From: Chromera velia
Lineage: Eukaryota > Sar > Chromeraceae
Assembly: GCA_018398765.1 (NCBI GenBank)
Contig: JAHBMJ010002421.1
Span: 12,501-27,500, forward strand
Length of the DNA: 15,000 nt
Reading direction: 5' to 3'
The position numbers and the translations under genes were made by a program. The notes beneath the pieces were generated by a model. The model worked only from the letters and a program-made list of their open reading frames with translations. It searched no databases and was not told the origin of the DNA. Below are positions 8,696 through 15,000 of this stretch, piece by piece. Numbering within the stretch: the first letter of the stretch is position 1; each line of letters starts with the position of its first letter.

Positions 8696-11600
8696 TCAGC
8701 CGGAGGAGAAAGAGACGATCAGCTGGAAGAAAAACAGATGGTCAAGCATGGAAATGCGAACTACCTGCACAAGGGGCGACCCCTCTCCATGACTTCGGCG
8801 GAGCACCGCAAAGGCAGCGGCCAGATGGATCCACGCCCGCGTCTGCGCAGCCCTGCTCTCGAGTTGCCTGCAGGAATTGCAGAGGGGCACCCACCGCACT
8901 GAATGAGAACAACTCGTGTGGCGTGCGCATTCGCGCGCGCGCGCGTGCGCGTGTGTGTATGTGTGTGTGCAGGTGAGTGAGTGAATGAGTGACACAGGGA
9001 GAGGGGGACAGAGAGAGATGTGCAGGAAGATATATGCTGAAGAGAAAGACACAGGAGTATGTTGGAGAGATAGCGGAACTTGGAGACATTCAAAGAGTCG
9101 GGGGGACATTTGTGTCCGTGCATCCACATCCAATTTGTGTCTCTACACTTCCCCTGGCTGACCTGGCCAGCTTCCCGCACACGAACCGCTGGAGCCCATA
9201 CAACGGACTTCTGCGCCCGTACAGAGCTGCAACATTGATAAAGGTGCACAAAACTTATGAAGAGGAAGGAATGTGTGTTCAAATAAAAGCACATCGACAC
9301 AAACACCCAAATAGCTCTGCAGCCCCCCACCCTCCTCTTAGCTGTCCTCCTGCCAGTCTTCGATGAAGAGGCGATGCAGATATGCATGCAGACGGAGCAA
9401 ATGCCAAGTGAGAGTTGACGTACTTGTTCCAATCTTCCCGCTTCTCATCGGCAAATTGGGCAACGACAGAAAAAGAAAAGAGGACAACAACACGTACCTC
9501 ACCCCCCCCCCCCNNNCCCCCTTTCTCTCCTATTCCACCCCCTGTCTGACCAAGGTATGCTGGGAGAGTCCTCTCAGCTTCCACAAAGGCGTCCTTCCAT
9601 CTCTCCTCCTTCAGGAGGGCCTGCAGACGCGCCTCTGCCCTCTGGAGGCCTATCCGAGTAGACATCCTACACAGACTGGATGACCCTGCTGTTTCTTTTT
9701 CGAAAGTCTGCACACGCCCCTGCTTCATCTCTACCATGCCCGTGTTTTCATCTAGATCTCCAACCTTCCTCTGACAAATCTCCAGAGAGACCCCCCCTCC
9801 CCTTCCCCCCTCCTCCCTTGCAGCAACAGCAGCAGCCTCTTCGAGAACAGAATCAAGGACAACCTCTCGGGACTGTCTGCATGAAGACGAGGGACTCGAG
9901 AGATCCTCAAAAAGAGAGAGAGGAAGGGCCGCCTGCAAGATATCCCTCTCAGGAGAGACGCACACTTCCCCGGCACACACGCCCTGCACCTCTGCATCCA
10001 GAGCCCGGCTCACTGCAGCAGCAGCGGCTCCAGAGGAGAGGCCCTGGAGGAGGGAGAGGACGGGCTCGGGAGGGGGGGGGGCAGAAGGATCGCCCACAAG
10101 GGCGTCGAAGTGACTCTGCAAAGAGATGAAGGAGAGAGAAACGAGTCTGACGGGGATGCTTGAAAGACTGGAGGAGAAACAGAAACGAATACAGATAGAG
10201 AGACTGTGAAAGAATGCGTAAGAGGTGGTTCGGAGACGCAAAGAAAGTGTCCAGGTGTATGAATAGATGCGCGTGACTTCGAAGTCTCTCACGCAACTAG
10301 AGCTGCGCGGATACGGAGAGTGATTGGGAGATAGAGATAAAACGGCGTGAGGCTTCATCATCAGCGAAAAGAGAACAGCCAGCCCTCTCATAGGCACATG
10401 GACGAATGAATGCACACACACCCGAAAGAGGACTAGGAGCAAAACGAGAGAGACTAAGAACACAGAGACTCCAGGCCAATGCCTCAGGCTCTGCGTGACC
10501 TTGAGAGAACTGTCGAGTCTGTCTGGTTACAGAATGAAATGCAGCGGTCAGTAGAGAATGGATTTCTTAACGGAAATGAATTCCCTGTCTTCTCAATGGT
10601 TCTCATGAATGTCACTGTCCTGATCCGTTCTGGGTGCAGGTAATGCGTCGAACAAAAGTTCTGATATACGCCTCACCCCCCACACACCCACACCGGCACT
10701 ACCCGGCTGCTGACCCACCTTCAGAGGCTCTCTGCAAAGAGCGCAGGTGCACGAGAAGCAGTACGATTCTTGGAGGAACGATTGGCGCTCTGCAGCACAA
10801 CAGCAGTGAATCTGTGTTCACAAATATGTTTTACGGTGCAGCGAGGCAAGGAAACAACTCAACCAAGAGGGAAGAAAGAGACATGTGCTTCTTGCATTGG
10901 GTGCCTCAGAAAGCCTCGGAAGAAACATACACTTCAAATCATGCTTCAAGTGAATCAGTCACTCGAATAGTCCAAATTAACAGTTGTTTTCACAGTCAAG
11001 AATCCCAGCTTTGGCATCAAGACGAGACAGACAGCCAAGAATCGATCCGTCAAATTCTATTTTACCGCAGCATCTGAAACTCCAGTCACTCCCCACCTGC
11101 GCTGCACACAGAGGAATCCGTGTAGGCAATCGTCAACCTGCAACAGTCAGGCGTCAGTCACAATTCGCAGAGGAACACAAATTATGACAGTCGCAGTGGG
11201 CGCATGCGAATCCAGAAATCCCATTGATTCTGTTGCGAGAGAAGAAGTGGGGCCTATGCATATTCACTGTTTACGATCCACAGTGTTTACTTGAGGGGTC
11301 CTGCTGATTTCTGTATTTCTTTCCCTATCCATTAGACCGTCGCGGTAATTCTTGTTTTCACAGTGCGCCCCACACGTTCATTTTGATTTTCTCTACCTGT
11401 CCCACATGATGTGTGTGTGCGTGCGTTTTGGTGTGAGAAGATCTTCGCGAGGCTGCCTACGTGTCTCGTTGTCCCTCCCTCTCTCCTCTTCAGCCCACTC
11501 CACCCGATGCCAGTGACTGACTCTGTTCCTGGGGGCACGTCGCGTATCGTTCGAATTTGAAGTTTCCTGCCTTCAGGGAATCAGTCAGGGGAAACAGAGA

Positions 11601-12274
11601 TGAGATTGATGTGCAGACAGAAGGGGGGGGGACCACGTGCCCACAACGAAAGGTGCAAAGCACCTTGAAGAAGCAGCGAGGGAAAAGTAGACATGAAGAC
11701 ACACACACACACACACACACACACAAAGACACGAGGGGCATCTGAAAGTCTGTAGTTTGCACTTTTTTTTTCGGAGGCATTCAGAGGAGCTTGAAGTCTC
11801 ACAAATGCCCCAAATTTCTATAGCGCCAAGTTCCTTTTTGTGGTCTTCGCTGACCTCTGAACGAGGCCACACAGTTGGGCACACAACTGCACGGAGAAGA
11901 GCACAAGGGGGAAATAGAGCATTTCACAGTCACAAAGCTCACCATCTCCCTAAAGGGTTGTTGGAGCTGTTTGCTGAGGAGCCGAAGGAGGTGAATGAGT
12001 CAGAAAAGAAGCCTTGCACAGAAGCATTCGCTGCTCTTTGACTCCTGCTGGAATGACAAAGAAGAATTAAAACCGGTCAAGAATACTTGCTTCCTTCAAG
12101 CTTAAACACAGAAATTGAGAAGCGTGTATAACAGTGTCGGAGTGCTTCCCCTTCCCCCCCGCCAAAGACGGACGAGTGATTGAAAGATGACGCATCTGGG
12201 TAGAGCCCTGCTCCTATGGGCTGCACGCTCGCAAATACCATGCAGGCAGGCAGGGAAGTAACACAGTCACACCG

Positions 12275-12342
<68 letters not shown>

Positions 12343-14256
12343 CGGGTCTGGCTTCGCAGTTTCCTGTTGCCTCTCACTTTGAGCTCGAATAGTCGAGCGG
12401 TCGCTCAGACAGCCAGAAAACATTTGTGACAGGGGGCGAAAAAGAGGAGACATCAAAAAGGAAAGCAGCAGCGCGACATTGATAGAAAGCGAGGAATGAA
12501 AAGCCAAGACAATACACAGACAGACGAAGAAAAACAAAATGCCCCCCCTATCGACCCACTTTGAACTCCGGATCAACCACCGTGAAGGCGTTGCACGAAA
12601 ACTGAGCAGAAGCAGGGAGCCAGGCAAATGGACACACATGCAGAGAGATATGAAGGCAGAAAAACCGGCAGGCAGTAAAATGGGCATGTGCGAACCTCAA
12701 TTTAAGCTTTTGATCGAGAACCAGAGAGAGATAATGATGGAGGAAGAAGAAAGAAAAAGAAAGCAGAACCCCCTGAAAGCAAAAGAGAGAGATCCCAATT
12801 CACCAACAAACCTTTGCAAAAAGTTGAACGACGGCCTCAGTTGGGGGTGCTGTGCCTCCTCTCGCCTCCACAATTTGCCTGACCAGGTGTGCCATCTCTC
12901 CTGAAAGAGAAGAGAAGTGAAGGACAGAAGAGGGAGCAAAGGACCGAGGTGGTAAGGAGAAGGCTCTAGCCAAACAACGCCCATTCAGATGGAAGAGATA
13001 GAGATCCTGTCAAAAATAAAAGGAAGAAAAAAAGAAGCCCAGCGCGGAGGAGAGGGTTGAGGCGGAGCAGGGTCAAGCAGAGAAAAAGATGACTACAAGA
13101 TACTGTCACTGATGAGGGCGAAATTTGTAGGACGACGCGGAAAAGAGGGTCACCGAGCTGGACGCAACGACGACAGAAAGAGAGAACGAGCAAAAAAAGA
13201 AGAAAGCAAGGAAGGAAGGTTACAAGCAAGACGGGCGGTAAACGAATCAAAAGATGAAGGAACACGGAAGCAAGAAGGCAGACAGCAAACAGGCAGGGAG
13301 GGTGAGAGCAACAGAAGGATCTGGTTGCTGACCAAACTGGACCCTCTGCTGCGCACTGTGCAAATCCAGGTCTGCATTCACTCGCTCATTCACTTACTCA
13401 CTCACTCACTCACTCACTCAAAAACAATTATGCGCATCTAATCAATGCAAGTGCGAAAAGAAAGGAAAAAGACAGTCCACGATCTCGTAGTCAAAAAGCT
13501 TTTCCTCACTCACTCACTCACTCACTCACTCACTCACACACACACACACACACACTCACTCACTCACTCACTCACTCAATCACTCACGCACGCACACACG
13601 CACGCACGCACGCACACACAGAAAGCCCACTTATTCAACCTCTACCTCACTGCAAAGCTCACTGGCACATCCCTCTCTCGCTCACTCAAGTATTTACGTA
13701 CTCAGCCACTGGAACACTTATTCACTCACACCCTGAGTCAGTCGGCCACTTAGACAGTCACTCAGTCACTCATTTACACTCACCTGATCACTCATTCACT
13801 CATTATTCGCTCACTCGTTGGGTCACTTCTCATATACAAACTAAGCATGGATGCACTCATACTTACACATGCACTCTCTCGTCACTCGTTCACTCGCTCA
13901 GTCAGCCTGTCAGCCGCTCACGATCTTCCCCGCCCACTCACTTGCCACAAGGTCATCCACAGCACTGCCCACAGGTTTCTCTGTGCCTTCCCGAACTCTC
14001 TCCCGATCTTCCCCCTGCAAACAATCGAACGTCTCAACGATACAACAAAACGTCTTTCTTGGAGGTGCCGTGGGGAACGTCTCAACTATGAGGGCCAGAA
14101 ATGAATTTCTAGCAAGCACTTGCGCTTACGAGCAAAGCACAAGCTTGTGAGACCAACAGCTTTGAAGAGAGAATTCCAAGACTGGGTCCCGAACGATGCC
14201 TTTCGGGTGAAACCAGCAGGCCACACGGCTTCGCGACAAGCAATCGTGCGCGCGCA

Positions 14257-14300
<44 letters not shown>

Positions 14301-15000
14301 CACACAAACACACACACACACGCACACACACACACGTACCTGCAACATCATGACCAGTTCTGCCACCATCCTGAGTGAAGGTGTCGGAGGTTGAGGAAGG
14401 GCTGCGAGGCTAGCACACTCCGCTTTGTGTCCCTCCTCTGTCCAGTGCTTCGCCTGACAGGACCTGGAGCAGTACATCCGAGTCTGCAGGGAGTGAATGA
14501 GGGAATGTCAGCCACACGCTTCGTGCACCTCCCGAGTGTGAGGCAAAAAAAAAAACCAACAGACAGACGCAGTCAGTGTGTGCATGACAGACCGTCTGTT
14601 TGACTGATTGACTTCTTCACCGGCTGACAGACAGACTAGGATGAATGCGCTTACAGTTCTCCATTACTCTCTCTTGCACAGATACACAAGCCTACACATG
14701 CTGCGGCATCACTTTTCTCAGAGGTGGCTGTAAACTTGAATGATCTCCTGTTTGTGGAGTTGTGTGCTGTTGAATGAAGAGAAAAGAGGAGAGAGCTTCC
14801 CTGATCGCTCGATGAGAGAGAATCCAACGATCTGCGGGTGGGCAGGTGATGTTGGTCGAGGAGCGACGCACAATGCAATAACGGCAGTCAAAGAGCAACA
14901 GGGGTCTGAACCTGCCGTTCTGCTGTGCTTTGTCTGTCCCGCTCCAGACTTAATTCGTGGGATCTTAACCTATCGCTGCCTGGCTACTCACCTTACACTT
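8696..15000 (-). CDS. SMYD-type SET-MYND protein lysine methyltransferase, 5' partial
   Basis: It transfers methyl groups from S-adenosylmethionine to lysines of histones or other proteins, as known for the SMYD family. Exons on the minus strand, 5' to 3': 15000-14992 (partial), 14483-14340, 14014-13942, 13371-13333, 12900-12812, 12601-12560, 12220-12174, 12044-11943, 11566-11522, 11137-11097, 10789-10719, 10115-9551, 9226-9163, 8867-8765 and 8722-8696. They sum to 1461 bases, 486 codons plus TGA, with every phase matching. Visible residues 1-26 are the end of the MYND finger, 52-118 the SET-insert helices, 119-211 the SET core, 212-229 the post-SET, and about 390-486 TPR-like helices. The start codon and first SET strands lie beyond 15000. 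Splice sites are predicted by eye. Weak donors are GTCAGC (13332), GTCCGT (12173) and GTCAGA (9550). SMYD is the only family that fits the domain order. Confidence 0.9.
8921..8970. repeat. Alternating CG/TG tract in an intron
   Basis: Nearly pure alternating purine-pyrimidine sequence, with a GC core at 8932-8946 followed by GT repeats. It lies in the SMYD intron 9162-8868. Such tracts can adopt Z-DNA under supercoiling. That is known chemistry, and its use here is untested. Confidence 0.85.
9502..9520. other. Poly-C run with an assembly gap
   Basis: A run of C is interrupted by three undetermined bases at 9514-9516. It lies in the SMYD intron 9550-9227, so it does not affect the predicted protein. 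The true length of the run is unknown. Confidence 0.95.
11699..11725. repeat. CA microsatellite in an intron
   Basis: About 13 CA units within the SMYD intron 11942-11567. On the sense (minus) strand it reads GT repeats. Confidence 0.95.
12279..12341. repeat. CA microsatellite in an intron
   Basis: About 30 CA units with one G interruption at 12309-12311, within the SMYD intron 12559-12221, ending about 60 bases from the acceptor at 12221. It reads as GT repeats on the sense strand. Confidence 0.95.
12812..14014 (-). other. SET-insert (SET-I) exons of the SMYD gene
   Basis: Exons 14014-13942, 13371-13333 and 12900-12812 encode the helical segment that lies between MYND and SET core in SMYD proteins. 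It includes VGSAVDDLVANLDLHSAQQR and EMAHLVRQIVEARGG, ending VVQLFAK. The first has a perfect donor (A|GTGAGT). The 39-base exon 13371-13333 rests on phase match and helix character, since its donor is weak. The 89-base exon has a clear pyrimidine tract and acceptor (CTTTCAG). Confidence 0.75.
13378..13880. repeat. CACT, CA and CACG mixed microsatellite region
   Basis: CACT units at 13390-13420 and 13506-13537, CA units at 13536-13554, CACT again at 13555-13586, CACG/CACA at 13587-13619, then scattered CACT words to about 13880. All of it lies in the SMYD intron 13941-13372. The sense strand reads GAGT and GT repeats. The Thr-His-Ser-Leu open frames on the plus strand come from this repeat. 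Confidence 0.9.
14247..14337. repeat. CA microsatellite abutting a splice donor
   Basis: A CGCGCGCACGTA start, then about 37 CA units with G and AA interruptions. The right end is the SMYD donor itself: on the sense strand the intron opens GTACGTGTGTGT. Confidence 0.95.
14340..15000 (-). other. MYND zinc-finger exons of the SMYD gene
   Basis: The partial exon 14992-15000 reads Lys-Cys-Lys and ends at a strong donor (AAG|GTGAGT). The next exon, 14483-14340, starts TRMYCSRSCQAKHW and holds GHKAEC. Together they supply the last Cys of the second Cys pair, the Y-C-x3-C pair and the final His and Cys of a MYND finger, a protein-interaction zinc finger. An intron of 508 bases splits the finger. 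The earlier Cys ligands lie outside the window. The exon ends at CAG|GTACGT, which runs straight into a GT microsatellite. Confidence 0.9.

Larger units (their letters stand above)
8696..10115 (-). other. C-terminal (TPR-like) exons of the SMYD gene
   Basis: Exon 10115-9551 encodes 188 residues. About 150 are Ala/Glu/Ser/Gly-rich and unlike the usual family sequence, followed by a helical segment ending EERWKDAFVEAERTLPAYL. Exon 9226-9163 encodes LYGRRSPLYGLQRFVCGKLA, which matches the usual Tyr-Gly-x-x-His-Pro-x-x-Gly-Leu motif of SMYD C-terminal helices. Exon 8867-8765 encodes AWIHLAAAFAVLRRSHGEGS. The final 9 codons (8722-8696) end in TGA. The 42 bases between the last two exons have GT-AG ends but are also open in frame, so they may be retained. 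Confidence 0.8.
10719..12601 (-). other. SET core and post-SET exons of the SMYD gene
   Basis: Six small exons encode, in order, FSCNAFTVVDPEFK (12601-12560), PIGAGLYPDASSFNH (12220-12174), a Ser/Asn-rich loop (12044-11943), KLQIRTIRDVPPGTE (11566-11522), LTIAYTDSSVCSA (11137-11097) and RQSFLQESYCFSCTCALC (10789-10719). NH at visible residues 146-147 forms the cofactor pocket, Tyr202 of the AYTD motif matches the catalytic Tyr, and Tyr220 matches the second conserved Tyr before the post-SET Cys cluster C-x-C-x2-C (residues 224, 226, 229). The usual NHSC reads NHS followed by Ser or Arg here. Exon 12044-11943 could instead start at 12047, adding one residue. Confidence 0.88.

Noticed and set aside
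9338-9433. Alternative last SMYD exon reading WHLLRLHAYLHRLFIEDWQ then stop
   Set aside because: It has helical character, but the exon at 9226-9163 fits the phase of the preceding exon and the family motif (SPLYGLQ), and leads to further matching exons.
12077-12687. Poly-Cys-Val open frames over the CA repeats
   Set aside because: They are dinucleotide repeat translation. Only the short exon parts (12601-12560 and 12220-12174) are coding.
13112-13441. Plus-strand Lys/Arg-rich open frame ending WLLTKLDPLLRTVQIQ
   Set aside because: It lies in a purine-rich intron and overlaps a phase-matched SMYD exon on the other strand.
1-15000. CRISPR arrays, tRNA and rRNA genes, prophage or operon structure
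   Set aside because: None was seen. The repeats present are microsatellites, coding repeats or transposon ends.

Overview
This window looks like nuclear DNA of a eukaryote, most likely a protist or microalga. The main evidence is one gene that can be followed through at least 15 short exons on the minus strand. Its introns start with GT and end with AG, and all reading phases agree across the exons. I see no operons, no Shine-Dalgarno sites and no tRNA or rRNA. Intron-rich genes with long microsatellites next to transposon debris would fit a chromerid-type alga. That is an impression of style, not a demonstrated assignment.

Layout. Bases 1-1700 hold CAGG-type simple repeats and pyrimidine-rich or AT-rich sequence without a supportable gene. 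Two nearly identical 323-bp elements with terminal inverted repeats (MITE-like) lie at 1715-2037 and 2585-2907. Between 2978 and 4653 on the plus strand is a broken gene for a protein with nine 18-residue Cys/His zinc-binding repeats followed by an HNH nuclease domain. It has two in-frame stops and one frameshift. Bases 5050-7770 form a fold-back DNA element. It has about 160-bp terminal inverted repeats built from an AT-rich decamer, and inside them a second pair of inverted arms of about 480 bp. Those arms carry two diverging, decayed copies of a Pro/Ser-rich gene of unknown function.

From 8696 to beyond the right edge lies the only gene that looks intact: a SMYD-type (SET plus MYND) protein lysine methyltransferase on the minus strand. 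Its 486 visible residues run from the end of the first half of the MYND zinc finger, through the split SET domain and the Cys-rich post-SET, to a helical TPR-like C-terminal domain and a stop codon. The start codon and first SET segment lie beyond base 15000. Several of its introns carry CA/GT or CACT/GAGT microsatellites, and one contains an assembly gap.

The genes do not form a pathway. The left 8 kb reads as a graveyard of mobile and selfish DNA next to a host chromatin or signalling gene. Stop codons in the broken genes look like C-to-T decay. A reassigned genetic code is unlikely, because the methyltransferase reads cleanly through 15 exons with no internal stop.
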